In this document: one piece after another, positions 13,801-24,976 of the stretch
How positions within the stretch are numbered: the first letter of the stretch is position 1
Layout of the letters: each line of letters begins with the position of its first letter
From: Ilyonectria destructans
Lineage: Eukaryota > Ascomycota > Sordariomycetes > Hypocreales > Nectriaceae
Length of the DNA: 64,000 bases
Direction of reading: 5' to 3'
Assembly: GCA_020740775.1 (NCBI GenBank)
Contig: JAHEWK010000004.1
Location: 2,046,001-2,110,000 of the forward strand
Translations under genes and position numbers: made by a program
The notes under the pieces: generated by a model
Database searches by the model: none
Told to the model about the DNA's origin: nothing
What the model saw: the letters and a program-made list of their open reading frames with translations, nothing else

Positions 13801-16700
13801 GGACAATATCTCATAACATACGCCTGCAAGTTATACACGCAAAGCATGCCCTCTCTTGCCACTACGGCCATCTTTTAGCACTTAGTCTATAAGTCATTGA
13901 ACCTTAGGCCAGCCCCGTCACGATCAAGTGACAGCGATCATCCGTGGCGCAGGCAGCCCAGATTCGCCGCTATTCCTGTGACATGTGGCTATGCTCTTAC
14001 AGATACGCGGAATCGGCAACGATGAACAAAGTCTCGTCCCACGTCGCCCAATCTTTAAGCTCACTTTTGGGACGACACATGGAAGGGTGTGAGGAATGCT
14101 GGCCAATCTGACCAAGTGATATCAAGTTGTTATTACTTTGCCACCTGTCAAAAAGGGAAGTGACAAGGACCATCCTCAATTGTCATATCCAACACGCGAC
14201 CGTGGTGGTGGTCCGCATTCATCCACCCCCGATGCCTAAGTTCGAGATCGGCAAAGGTGAAACCGTCCCGGCTCTCCATGGACGGTGTGAGGGAGGAATA
14301 AAGCGTCATTGGCATTCTAAAATCGCTTCCTTTACTGGTTTCAGCCTCAGACACACAGAGGACGGGATAGCCTTGGGCCACTATCAAGGGCGATGGCTCA
14401 TTTTCGGTCGGCTTGGCATTCGATAGAATGAGACGGGCAATCGTTGACACATGGCCGCCATCGATCAACACCCACATTCCTATTCATATAAAAATCTCAT
14501 TGCCGCTTTACCAACGTGTATTACAAGACGTCTCTGATTCTAGGGATAGTCGTGGTCGTCTAAGGCCCGACAACGACGTTAAACTATAGGTGCTGCCGGA
14601 GATATTATGAGTGCAGAGGTCTATAGAAGTCCGTAAGCACGACTGTGCAACGAAAGACTTTTGGGTCGATTTCCCTTGTAGTGATGCATCTACGCAGTCG
14701 CGTTGGTTAGTAGAGTATTATGCTGAGAGAGTTTAGTCTCCAATCTCCCAATTACTTGATATGACACTCGATCAAGTCGGAGGACACTTGCCTGTATTTG
14801 GGAACCGGCTTGGCTTTAGAGAGGTCTTGGATCAATTGCTTCTTCAGGACGGTGCTAAAAATGCCTCTGAGTACTGGGATTAGCCTTGCTGGTTGTCTTG
14901 GTCTAATTTGCTCGTACCCTGAACTATGTTCATTGGAATGATTATCCTAGCATCAGCCAGCCGTGTCTCAACCGACAAACTAGCTTCTCCGAGGGCATGA
15001 GCCCTACCTCTGTAGATTCTCTGTATGCCCTTGGCACAATACGCAATATTCATCGCGAGAGGCGGGCATCAGCCTTGGGTGCCTACATACTTACTTGTAG
15101 CCTCTGGGCAAGGTTGTATTCAGATGTCTGTCAGACGCTTTATTTCTTATATGGTTATATGATCCGACTCGGTAAGGTTGTTCAGTAGGGATACCAACCC
15201 TGCGAAATGTTTATTTCTTCTCGATACGTTGAGTCCGTCGTTCTATGGGGTTTCGTGATACCTCGTTAAGCAACGTCTCGGGTGGGAGAAGCAATATACC
15301 TCTTTCAGCCACGCGTGGGAATATCGCAGTACCACTAGTTCTTTTAGTTCTAACTCGGCATATACATTCATTCTTGCCGAGGGCATTCTCCATAATAAAT
15401 GGGAGAAGGGGATAAGCTTCCCCACCCAGCATCCGGAGTATTGTGGACAAGAGACACACCTCAACTTCCTGGCACTGCATAATAATCGGCAGTCGCCGGT
15501 TTGGTTACAGATAGCAGGGTGGTACCAACTTTCCTCTTAGTCGAACGAGATGCACATTGAGTGACGCTGTGAAGCATGACTATAGAAGGTTAGGTGGACG
15601 AGAATCACGAGAGTGGACAGAAACTGTTTTTATGAATAGGTGAATGTAATGGCAGGCTCTATTCTTCTACTTTCGTATGATCAATGTCAAGGATACGCTT
15701 GTCTTGACATATTCGAACATTCTCTAGAGTTTCGTGTCACAGTTGAATGCTACGAGTTGGTTATTCGGTGGAGAACTTTGCCCATTGACGAGCTCAGCTT
15801 GCCGTCCAAGTCGTGCGGACCTGTGTCGTTTCGTTAGGTTCGGTGGTAGCTAGCTAGCGTGCTTAACCCCGTCCAGTATATTCGGGTTATGGAGCACCGG
15901 TTTGGCTTTGGCATGGAGTTCTCCAGAAAAAAGTATGTGCGGTGAGACGCTTCAACTCAGTTTGCACAGTCAGCATTTTCTAATACAGAATAACCACGAC
16001 CATCATTTGAGAAACAGTTCAAATACACATTCAATTGAACATATAAATTGTCCTCGTAGGGGCTGATTTCATTGACCTAGGATTCTCTCTTTAATAGGCT
16101 GTTGTCTCGATAGCGTTGTCCACATGACAACTTCGCATTGTGGTCCAGGGTAAGCCAGCTGTGGTCACATTGGGCAGCTCAGCCCCCAACAACCAGAGTT
16201 CTCCAGTCTTGTGAGGATGCGGGGTGCAGTGGAGGAGCATGAACTACATAATGTGACAGCCCGGTTACGCAGCCAATTGGCTGTGATGTCTTCTGGATGG
16301 TGACTTAGATTTCTAACCATGTTTTTTGGTGTGGATGATTTAATCATTATGTGGGTTAACCTTTATTTTCCTAGGTAATCAGACAGTTTCCTTCTCGCTT
16401 TCTGTCCGATGCAATTTCGTACTCGCCAACATTGTCGGCAAATGGGAGATAGCTGAAGATTGAGATGGACATGATGAAACCGCTTGTCAGTGGTGGGAGG
16501 ATTCTGACCCTCCAAATGCCTGATAGTGGTCAAATTCATGCGCGGTGGCGTAGCATGTCGCTATTATTAGTGGAGACAGTCCTGAGTTCGCCAACATCAG
16601 AGCTGTGGTAGGCCAGCCTCCTTAGTGGGATGCGGCAAAGGGTTCAGTTCAGCGAGATAAGAAGACGGGAGGTGGAAAACAGGGAACCTGGAAATTCAAT
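13801..16700. other. Gene-poor region of lower GC, possible decayed sequence
   Basis: Base composition drops visibly compared with the flanks, and open frames are short and interrupted. No intact gene is supported. Two stretches keep some protein-like character: minus strand 14148-14477 (entered separately) and minus strand 15211-15480. Neither is recognised. Decayed mobile DNA or a dead gene is possible, but no terminal repeats were found by eye. Confidence 0.35.
14148..14477 (-). pseudogene. Possible gene fragment of unknown family
   Basis: A 109-codon open frame on the minus strand whose translation looks more like a folded protein than its surroundings: balanced composition, and stretches such as WVLIDGGHVSTIARLILSNA and FRMPMTLYSSLTPSMESR. 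A possible intron acceptor (gaatag) lies just before its first ATG. Downstream on the same strand another short frame contains LKDWATWDETLFIVADSAYL, which might be a further piece. I do not recognise the family. It could be a broken gene, a real multi-exon gene, or chance. Confidence 0.22.
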
Positions 16701-18889
16701 TCGCTCCCTCTCGACCGCTTTACGTATGTAGTTTCTCCCGGCCACTTCCCTTGGCCATCTCCCGCAAGGAACTACCTGAAAGCCCTGGGCCCATGGAATC
16801 GCTCACTCGGTCGCTTTCGGCGCTTGGAAGCCAATTGCGCACCCGACCAAGATCCCTCCCCCTCTGACGTAGCCGGTCCCCACCTGAGACCCTAGGCCCC
16901 GCAACCGGCGGTGGTTTCGGGTGCCGTTATAGGCGGACGGCGGACGGCGGTGGAGCGATAGGCGCCTGGGACCCGCCCGCCGGGGGTTGCGCCCCCCGTT
17001 CGTCGCCCGTTCGTTTGCCGTTGCGTAGGGGCCCTTTTGCGTTTGTCGGGTGCTCTGTCGGACGGTGGTACTTTGGAGTGACTTGTATCCGCGAGCAGCG
17101 TGTCAAGGCATCCATTGTTTTATTTTCCGGGGGTTTAGGAGTCGAGCCTGGAAGAGTCACGAACCTGGAGAAGGTCAAGCTGGATGGATTCTGGGGTTGA
17201 GGAGTGGGTGATGTCAGACCTATTGTAATACGGGGAGTTTTGAATATCCCCCAGGAGCACCAGTTTTAATCATGTGAATACCACTCAATATACTTACTGA
17301 AACGTGTATTCGAGGCACATTTCCTGATGTCAAATATTTCGTTGTCTGACTCTTATCGACTCTCAAACACGTCTCTGTAGTTTCACATTGTGGTGTTGTA
17401 AGCATACCCTTGAACCCAACTGGTGGAAGAAGATGTTGATCAAAGAGACCCGGTATGGAGATTCAACACTGAGACATCGTTTTGGGGGGCTCTTTCTTGT
17501 CTCGAGATTAATCCAGACCCCCTCTACTTATGTCCTGGCCGGATAGACAAAATATCATAAAAGAACCAAAGCCAAGGAATCCTACAGGCACCACCCCACA
17601 CCGAACCGGCGCTGCACTAGGCCCCCCGGTCCTCCACTGTAGCTAGTGGAGCCCATCAGCAACTTCAAGGGAGGGAGGACGGGGAATAGTGGGCTTTCAG
17701 CAGCCCGTAAAGTGCATGTTGGTTATCAGGTATCAGCAGAATGAGCCCCTGGACGAGAAATTACGACCGCCCGTTCCATAGGCCGAGGGGAAAGGTAGAG
17801 ACAGATTGGTTGATTCAGCGCGCCCCTGAACTCAGCTGGGCGCTGCTTTTCGTTGCTTACAATCCAATGTACCCAGCGGCGCGGCTGGGCTTGGCTGCTG
17901 TGCTTCGTACCATCTATACTACACACCCACTGTAGTGGTACATGTTAATTCAGCTGGGACGCGTTGCAACCCCTAATCTGACGCGGGCGTGGCGCTGCTG
18001 AATCCCTAATCCGCGACCCGTCGTCATCCGTAGGTAAAAGTTGATGTCGACCTGGCCTGTCCGGCTGCGGCTGCTCTTCAACTCTCCAACTCTCCAACTC
18101 TCTTCTTCGCACCGCTCCCTGTCTCACCCTTCAGTCAATCCTTTCCAAGCCGCGGTGTCCGCCCGGCCTTTGCATCCTGCATCCTGCATCTCGTGCCTCG
18201 TCCTCGCGCGTCTCCTGACCCGTTCCCCTCCGCCCGCCTCGGCATCACTTGCGCATGCTCCCGCCCCACGGAGTGCCGTCCGACTGAATCCTGTGTCATT
18301 CCCGCCAGTGGTCATCTGGGCTGTCATCTGCGTGCCCTGCCCAGCCGCGTCTAGCCTGCCCGTACTGCCTGGACTGCCTGGGTCCCCAGCCGAGAGAACG
18401 ACCTATCTCGTTGCGCCTGCTCCCCAAGCGACCGACCGACTTGACCTGATTGACGACACTTTCCCGTCTGCGTGGAACCGATCTTCTCGCTGGCCCCTCC
18501 CCATTGGATTGGATCGCATTGGAGCCATCCCCATCCCGCATCCCGCAGCCCGCGCACGGCGCCCCTACCGCAGCACGCCAACGCCTGTCCACAAGGTCAC
18601 TGCCAAGTACCAACCCAGCTGCCCCAGACTGACGTGCCTGCCTGCCTGTGCCTCTATCTCCCGCCCTGGTGACACGCCCGCGCTGAAGCCGCTCAACCAC
18701 CACAACCTGGCCTGTCTCATCAACTGACTAAGGCCGCAAGGTACATACCGGGCCTCAGCTGGGCTCGCCGTCAGCCAGACTGCCAGACTGCCAGACTCCC
18801 ACCAGTCCCTGATTTGGGATTATTCCCCGTCCCCCGGTCCATCACCCGACCCCATCTTTTGCCCTGTCTGCGTTGGCCTCCAGGTGCCG
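16701..18889. other. Upstream region of the sugar transporter gene
   Basis: Mixed GC-rich sequence leading to the MFS transporter. The last kilobase (about 18.0-18.9 kb) is pyrimidine-rich with short direct repeats (ctccaactct copies near 18077-18100), consistent with a long promoter/leader. One open frame, 18041-18727 plus, translates to low-complexity Pro/Ser/Ala-rich sequence and is not accepted as a gene. A perfect 7-bp inverted repeat sits at 17632-17651. Confidence 0.4.
17632..17651. repeat. Short perfect inverted repeat (7-bp stem, 6-base loop)
   Basis: CTCCACT, then a six-base spacer, then AGTGGAG. It stands alone in gene-free DNA; significance unknown. Confidence 0.6.
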
Positions 18890-21408
18890 ATGACCTCGCC
18901 TTCTCTCCGCCCTTCCCTTCTTCCTCTTGTACCCTTCACATCGTGTGCAGACGGGCGCTGCTGCTTAACAGCCCCAAACCTCCAAAATTCCTCCTCCAAA
19001 GCCTTCTCGTCTCCCCTCGAACATTCCCCTGCGGACCCTTCCTTCGCGGCCTAATCGCGACGACCATCCCTACGACTCCGACTCTGCGTCGACGTCATCG
19101 CTCTCGTCCCGCAACGACGGCGACCACGATCATAACCACGATAACCATCACCACGCCTCATCGTCTCGGCCCCAACAGCGCCGCCGACGCTCCGGCTCCG
19201 GCTCCGAGTCGTCCTGGACCGATACCGGTGATATTGGCGAGCAGCTCGCCGACGACGATCCCCTTCGCCTCCAGCTCTCCAACGAGCTTGAACAGGAGCT
19301 ACTGGCTGGCGTCGACCGTCGACACCAAAAACATCACCACAAAAGGGTGAGGATCCAAGACGATCCCCATCACCATCGCCGCTCCCACTCGCGGCCCGCC
19401 GTAATTGATAAGGAGGCCATCGAGGTCCCCGACTTTACTCCTCGACGTCCTTCTCGCGGCGAACGCTTAATCGGTGCCATCATGTCGGGAAGTACAGGCT
19501 CCATCCATGGCCTCACTGGCAAGGCTTTGATGTAAGGATTAGATCTACACGCCATCCCCGCCTCCTAGTTGCCTTGCTGACCAGACTTTTCTCCTCCAGC
19601 TACTTCACCAGTATCTTTGTCTCATTGGGCGTTTTCCTCTTCGGCTATGATCAAGGAGTCATGTCGGGCATTATCACGTATGCCTTCACTCCCCCTTTTA
19701 TAGGAGCCATTGTTGCTGACCCATTGCTCTAGCGGCCCATACTTCATGGACTACTTTGGCCATCCTTCCAAAGCCTATGTAGGTACTATGGTTGCTATCC
19801 TCGAGATTGGTGCCTTCATCTCTTCCTTGATTGTCGGTCGCGTCGGAGATATCATCGGGCGACGAAAGACCATCTTCTATGGCTCGTGCATCTTTTTCGT
19901 TGGTGGCGCTCTCCAGACCCTCGCCAACTCTATGCCCATGATGATGCTTGGCCGTATCATTGCCGGTCTCGGTGTTGGTATGCTCTCCACCATTGTGCCC
20001 GTCTACCAGTCCGAAATCTCCCCCCCTCATAACCGAGGAAAGCTTGCTTGCATTGAATTCTCCGGAAACATCATCGGCTACACGACCTCTGTTTGGGTTG
20101 ATTATGGCTGCGGCTACATCGAGAGTAATATGTCATGGCGTATTCCCTTGGGCATGCAGTGTGTGATGGGTGCCCTCCTGGGCATTGGTAGTCTTGTCAT
20201 TGTCGAGTCCCCTCGGTCAGTAAATACTCTTGTCGAACTTGAGTAGAACCTACCAACTAACGTACCCAGATGGCTCCTCGATAACGATCACGACGAAGAG
20301 GGTATGGTTGTTATTGCCAATCTGTACGGAGGTGGTGACATCCACAATCCCAAGGCCCGTGACGAGTACCGCGATATCAAGATGGACGTCCTTCTCCAGC
20401 GCCAGGAGGGCGAGCGATCCTACGCCGACATGTTCCGCCGGTACAAGACACGAGTCTTCATTGCCATGTCCGCCCAGGCTTTGGCTCAGCTCAACGGAAT
20501 CAACGTTATTTCATACTACGCTCCGTACGTCTTTGAGTCCGCCGGCTGGGTGGGCCACGACGCCGTTCTCATGACTGGTTTCAACGGAATTACCTACCTG
20601 ATGTCGACGATTCCCCCGTGGTACTTGGTGGATCGATGGGGTCGCCGACCTATTCTCCTCTCAGGTGCAGTGGCAATGGCCATCTCACTTTCCTGCATTT
20701 CGTACTTCCTCTACCTGGACATCAAGTGGACACCTCGACTGGTCGTTTTGTTTGTCATGATTTACAATGCAGCATTTGGCTACTCTTGGGGTCCCATCCC
20801 CTGGTTGTACCCCCCGGAGATTCTGCCTCTGAGCATTCGATCCAAGGGTGCCAGTCTTTCGACTGCCACCAACTGGGCCGCGAACTGGCTGGTTGGCGAG
20901 ATGACACCCATTCTACAAGAGTGGATCAAGTGGCGGATGTACCTTGTCCATGCCTTCTTTTGCGTGGCCAGTTTTATTATTGGTAAGAGTGACGCCGACC
21001 TCCTTTCATATGGATATGCTGCTAATAGACCATCAAGTCTACTTCATCTACCCAGAGACCTGTGGTGTCCGCCTCGAGGACATGGGTTCTATCTTTGGCG
21101 ATGCTAGCACTGTCATGGGCACCCCATCGGTGCATGGAGATACGGGATCGCTGCTGAGAGTTGGCTCCCCAATCGGATCTTCCCGAGGACTCCTGGCTCC
21201 TTCGGCTATGATCCCCGGCCTGTCGCTCGATCCCGCGTCCATGGATGATGACAACAAGTCTGGAATTCAGACCAACGGTGGAGACGACCGAAGCGTCCGT
21301 GGGTGGCTCTCTCGAGTTGTTGGGAGAAACCGCTCGGATAGCAGCGGCAGCGGTCAAGGCCGATATGCGCCGCTTGGACAACAGGAGGACGGCCGTAACA
21401 ATGACTGA
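18890..21408 (+). CDS. MFS sugar/hexose transporter with long hydrophilic N-terminus
   Basis: Exons: an N-terminal exon ending at 19531, then 19600-19677, 19733-20215, 20270-20982 and 21038-21408. Twelve-helix sugar-porter signatures are present: LGVFLFGYDQGVMSG, GRVGDIIGRRKTIF, ESPRWLL, NGINVISYYAP, VDRWGRRPIL and PETCGVRLEDM. The tail is Ser/Gly-rich and cytosolic. The N-terminus is a problem. The coding frame is open back to a stop at 18966, and conserved-looking hydrophilic sequence (SWTDTGDIGEQL, IDKEAIEVPDF) precedes helix 1, but that stretch has no in-frame ATG before about 19482. One solution is ATG 18890-18928 joined to 18972 over a 43-nt intron; this start is tentative. Substrate unknown. 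Confidence 0.85.
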
Positions 21409-21988
21409 TGCGATTATCTTCGCATTTGGGCCGAATAGAGAGAAACTTTGCATATAGATGGCGCACGAGACGGTCAATGTGTCGCTAGTGTGGGATCAAT
21501 GTACAGGCAGCGGCGGATTGGATTAAGTTGGCGTGTCGACATAAGGCACACGCTGTTGGAAATAGAAACGAGCGGACTGCCGCTTGATAGATGCGCAAAC
21601 AGGCGGCGCCCAATGACAACATACGGTAAGTGGGACGACGAAGCTGTGTTTACTGGGGGGAGACATGATTTTAGACTGTGTTGGGCCTCAGATACGGCAA
21701 ACGGCTCGTGCTCGCTGGTGTGTATACAAGTAATAAGAGGTTCTCAGCCGGATACGAACAGACGACATGGAAATTATCAGGATTCAATTATTGGCGGTTT
21801 AAATCCTTGCACGAGTCAATCTGAATGTTTTCATTCACAATCACCTGAAATGTGTGTCAATTGTTAAGGCGGTTGACCAAATTTACAAGTATATGGTCCG
21901 TGCGTTTTCAAATTCAATTGGCTTCAAGCGTATCCATACTTACAGGTGCATCACCACTCTCAGCCATCAACACTCTTTTGGTACAGTC
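21409..21988. other. Intergenic region between sugar transporter and LYR-motif gene
   Basis: 3' region of the transporter and promoter of the next gene. A plus-strand open frame of 139 codons (21448-21867) crosses it but has no recognisable protein feature and is not accepted. Confidence 0.4.
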
Positions 21989-22521
21989 ATGGCCGCCAGC
22001 ATAGAAGTCGTGCACGCCTACCGGAACTTGTACCGGAGCCTGCTCCAGGCAGTGCAATACGCGTTCCCCGCGCGGCTGATAGCGCGCAACCAGCTCCGCA
22101 CCGCGTTCCGGGAGCCTGGCGCCGTGTTCGATAAGGAAGGCATCCGGCGCACCATCTGGTTCCTCCAGTGCGCGGCGAGGGAGAGAGGCATGGAACATAT
22201 CATCCTGAAGAACCTCCTGAAGGTGCAGCAGCGGAGGGGATTCTCGAAAAAGGGCTGGAGGAAGTCGTTTCATGACAGCAAGACGCAGTGAGTTTGACGC
22301 CACGCATTTTCTTTCTTTCTTGTCCGCATTGATGAATGGAGAACTGAGACGAGGTGATGGGGAATATCGGGTTCTGGATCATGGAAGAATGCACAGGGCT
22401 AAGAAACGATGACTGACTGGCTCGCAGAAACCCTCTGGATTTTGAGATGAAGACAAGATATTGGCATTATGACATGACAGTTGCGATGCTCAATAAGACC
22501 ATGGGACTGTGTCTGCGCTGA
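21989..22521 (+). CDS. LYR-motif (DUF1763-like) small mitochondrial protein
   Basis: Two exons, 21989-22287 and 22428-22521, 130 aa. Near the N-terminus is an exact Leu-Tyr-Arg in AYRNLYRSLLQAVQYAF, followed by an Arg-rich helix and a later Phe-Arg (TAFRE), the signature of small LYR proteins that serve as mitochondrial accessory or assembly factors and Fe-S client adaptors. Unspliced, the frame ends at a TGA inside the donor GTGAGT. Splicing replaces this with a 31-residue tail (QNPLDFEMKTRYWHYDMT and onward) of clear coding character. The resemblance to fungal DUF1763 proteins is from memory. The specific partner complex is unknown. The next gene is frataxin. Confidence 0.78.
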
Positions 22522-23059
22522 AGGTTCCTCAGTTATCCCGAGAGGGACAAGAGAAACGGAAAACCACCTCGGCCTTCGATCCGGAATCCGGAGGACGGAC
22601 CTGACCTACGACAACGTCCATGGAACGCCTTGAAGGTATGAGGTATGGGGGACACTTTGTCTCTACAAAGGTGCCACAGAAAGCAATCTAGTGCAGGCAA
22701 TTGGTAGCCAGCAAACATCGCGACTGCACGGCGTTTGCGATGGCTTGTGTATTACATGTATCACTAATGTGGGGAGAAATAGTGACTGGGCTCAGTACGG
22801 GAAGAGGGACTGGCATTGGGACGACACGGCAAGTCCAAATATGTGGTTGGCGTTTGAATACAATCTGAGCCGGGAGTTTCCTTACCTATCCTCCAAGAGG
22901 CCATGGTTCCGCATTAGCAGGAGATAAATTACAGGGCAAGGGCAAGCCAAAAGTACAGTCGAAGCGCCATGAAGCCGCATAACGCCCCAAAGAATCGCAA
23001 ATTATACATCTCTCCACAGTTATTCCCTGTATGTCTCGGTTTCTAGAGCAAGGCGCCTT
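22522..23059. other. Intergenic region between LYR-motif gene and frataxin (convergent)
   Basis: About 540 bp between two converging stop codons. No coding or RNA feature is supported. Confidence 0.4.
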
Positions 23060-23739
23060 CTACTCGTTGGTCGGCAAGTTGACGTCGACACCGAGCTCTT
23101 GGAGGAAGACGTCGCTTAGACTGCTGCCGTCTCTGCCGTAAATCCAGTCGCCTTCGGCGGTGTCCTCCTTGTCGCCCTGGCCTTCGCCCATGAGGCACCA
23201 ATCGTAGCGCTTTGGGCCGGAGATGGGCGAAGACAGCCAGATCTGCTTGTTGGGGGGCTGTTTGTTGATGACGTAGGTGCCCTGGTCGGGGAAACTGATG
23301 GTGAGGACGCCGGCCTGAGTTCCGGTGCTGGTTAGCCGAGAGAAACTGCTGTGAATGAGAACGAAGCTCGACGAACCGAAAATTCAACGTCAATGTCCTC
23401 CCGCGCATCTTGCAGCTCCTCAAACCTGCCGACGACATTATCCAAGTACTCGTCGGCGAGCTCGTGGTACTCTGCGTCGGATAGCTCGACCACAGTGAAG
23501 CCGGTCGTCTCGGGCTCGGGTGTGGCCTTGGCGGGATTCTCCGCGTCGGGCATGATGCCCTTTTCGCGGGCCGGCGACGTCGAAAAAAAGCTCCGCAAGG
23601 AGACGGCGGCACGGGGAGCCAGGGCGCGCGAGGCAGCGGGAGCGAGGCGCGAGGCCAAAGGCGAGCGGCAGAGAGTGGTGGAGCTTCGAAGCGCTCTTGA
23701 AGCCATCCGGGAGGCTTGGGTTGCGGCGTGGCGGGACAT
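23060..23739 (-). CDS. YFH1: Frataxin, mitochondrial iron-sulfur assembly protein
   Basis: Regulates cysteine desulfurase activity in mitochondrial Fe-S cluster synthesis. Two exons, 23739-23377 and 23314-23060, 205 aa. The first about 80 residues form an Arg/Ser/Ala-rich targeting sequence without acidic residues. The mature domain starts near [20 protein letters not shown] with the acidic first helix, continues [24 protein letters not shown] across the intron, and has the conserved [20 protein letters not shown] strand motif. The intron uses a GTTCGT donor and a GCTAACC branch point. A longer frame exists upstream but begins with TTG, so the ATG at 23739 is preferred. The AP-3 sigma gene is divergent, 441 bp away. 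Confidence 0.95.
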
Positions 23740-24180
23740 GGTGGGCGAGGAGACGGAGCAAACGGGAGTACTTGGCAAGTCAATGGTCTGAGGACGAGGC
23801 GATTTGGGAGGAGGGCGGCTATTGGTCTCTGGATCGCATTTGGTGCAAGAGTTGAAGGTTGCTCAATCGTCGTCACCACAAAACGAAAGAGTAGACAACG
23901 GAATGGATCAAGCTCCCCGCGTCGGATGGAGCTCAGCGAAGTGTAGCGCAAGCAATTGCAACTGGGGAGCCTTTGACTGGTCCGAGCGTCCCAGCGCCTC
24001 TGTTGACAAAGTACGTACCTTCCCGCCAGTCAGTCAGTCAGTCAGTCAGTCATGTGCTGCGTGGTCATCGCCCAAAGCTGCCCCACCATCGCCATCAACC
24101 CTCGTTCGCATCGACTCTCACTGACCGCGGGCGACTCTGGCACGGCAAAACTGGGGGATGACGAACCTCATTCCTCGACC
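23740..24180. promoter_or_regulatory. Divergent promoter between frataxin and AP-3 sigma genes
   Basis: 441 bp between opposite start codons. It includes a clean CAGT tetranucleotide run (24027-24050), probably in the AP-3 sigma leader. No other element is resolved. Confidence 0.4.
24027..24050 (+). repeat. CAGT tetranucleotide microsatellite, six copies
   Basis: Six perfect tandem copies of CAGT, about 130 bp upstream of the AP-3 sigma start codon. Confidence 0.9.
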
Positions 24181-24829
24181 ATGATTAATGCCTTCCTGGT
24201 CTTCAATGGCCAAGGTCAGCCTCGCCTGACCAAATTCTACACCCAGCTGGTAAGCACGCTCATTCCCAAGTCGCCCTGGCTCCGATCATCTTTCCTTCTC
24301 CTTCCGCGCCTAACCGCCGCTTTACTAGGAAACGAGCATCCAGCAGCGCCTCATCTCCGAGATCTTCACACTCGTCTCCAACCGTCCCGCAGGGTCCTGC
24401 AACTTCCTCCCGCTGCCCCCCCTGCTCGCTGCCTCGGGTACCTCCCACACCTCCTCGGAGGAGCAGAACGATGTCCCCTCCCTAGTCACCTACCGCCACT
24501 ATGCGACGCTCTTCTTCATCGTCATTTCGACCTCGACCGAGTCCCCCCTGGCCCTCATCGACCTGATCCAGGTCTACGTCGAGGCGCTCGACAAGCTCTT
24601 CGAGAACGTGTGCGAACTCGACCTGATCTTCAACTTTGAGACGCTACATTCTACCTTGTCGGAAATGATTATAGGAGGCGTTGTGATAGAGACCAATTTA
24701 GAGCGCATCGTGTCTGGAGTTAAGGCGCAGGGAACTGTCGCTAAGCGACCGGTCAATGAGGGACGGGGACCGTCAGGTCTGGGATCAGGCCTGGGTATGG
24801 GCGCCAACTTTGCCTGGTCTGGGAGGTGA
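24181..24829 (+). CDS. APS3: AP-3 adaptor complex subunit sigma
   Basis: Small subunit of the AP-3 adaptor that sorts cargo from Golgi/endosomes to the vacuole. Two exons, 24181-24249 and 24329-24829, 189 aa. It starts MINAFLVFNGQGQPRLTKFY, the sigma longin-fold opening. YRHYATLFFIV and ALIDLIQVYVEALDKLFENV are sigma-family core segments, then CELDLIFNFETLHSTLSEMI and GGVVIETN. The AP-3 rather than AP-1/2 assignment rests on DLIFNF-x-x-LHSTLSEMIIGG and the asparagine-containing start. A roughly 25-residue insertion in the first third (Ser/Gly-rich) and a Gly-rich C-terminal tail are typical fungal elaborations. Confidence 0.92.
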
Positions 24830-24976
24830 TGGATGACAATATGATCACGGAGAGTATACGGACGTCCTGAGGGGCGGATAAGATGGCCTATGAGGCGAGA
24901 TTTCCATACATATTGCGCCATCATGGGGTATAACACCGGACTCCAAATCTTGACAATAATATACATATAGACGTCT

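Noticed and set aside
18041..18727. 228-codon open frame upstream of the sugar transporter
   Set aside because: Pro/Ser/Ala-rich, low complexity, with overlapping open frames on the other strand; more likely promoter/leader DNA.
21448..21867. 139-codon plus-strand open frame
   Set aside because: It sits in the 3' region of the transporter gene, has no motif, and no homologue comes to mind.
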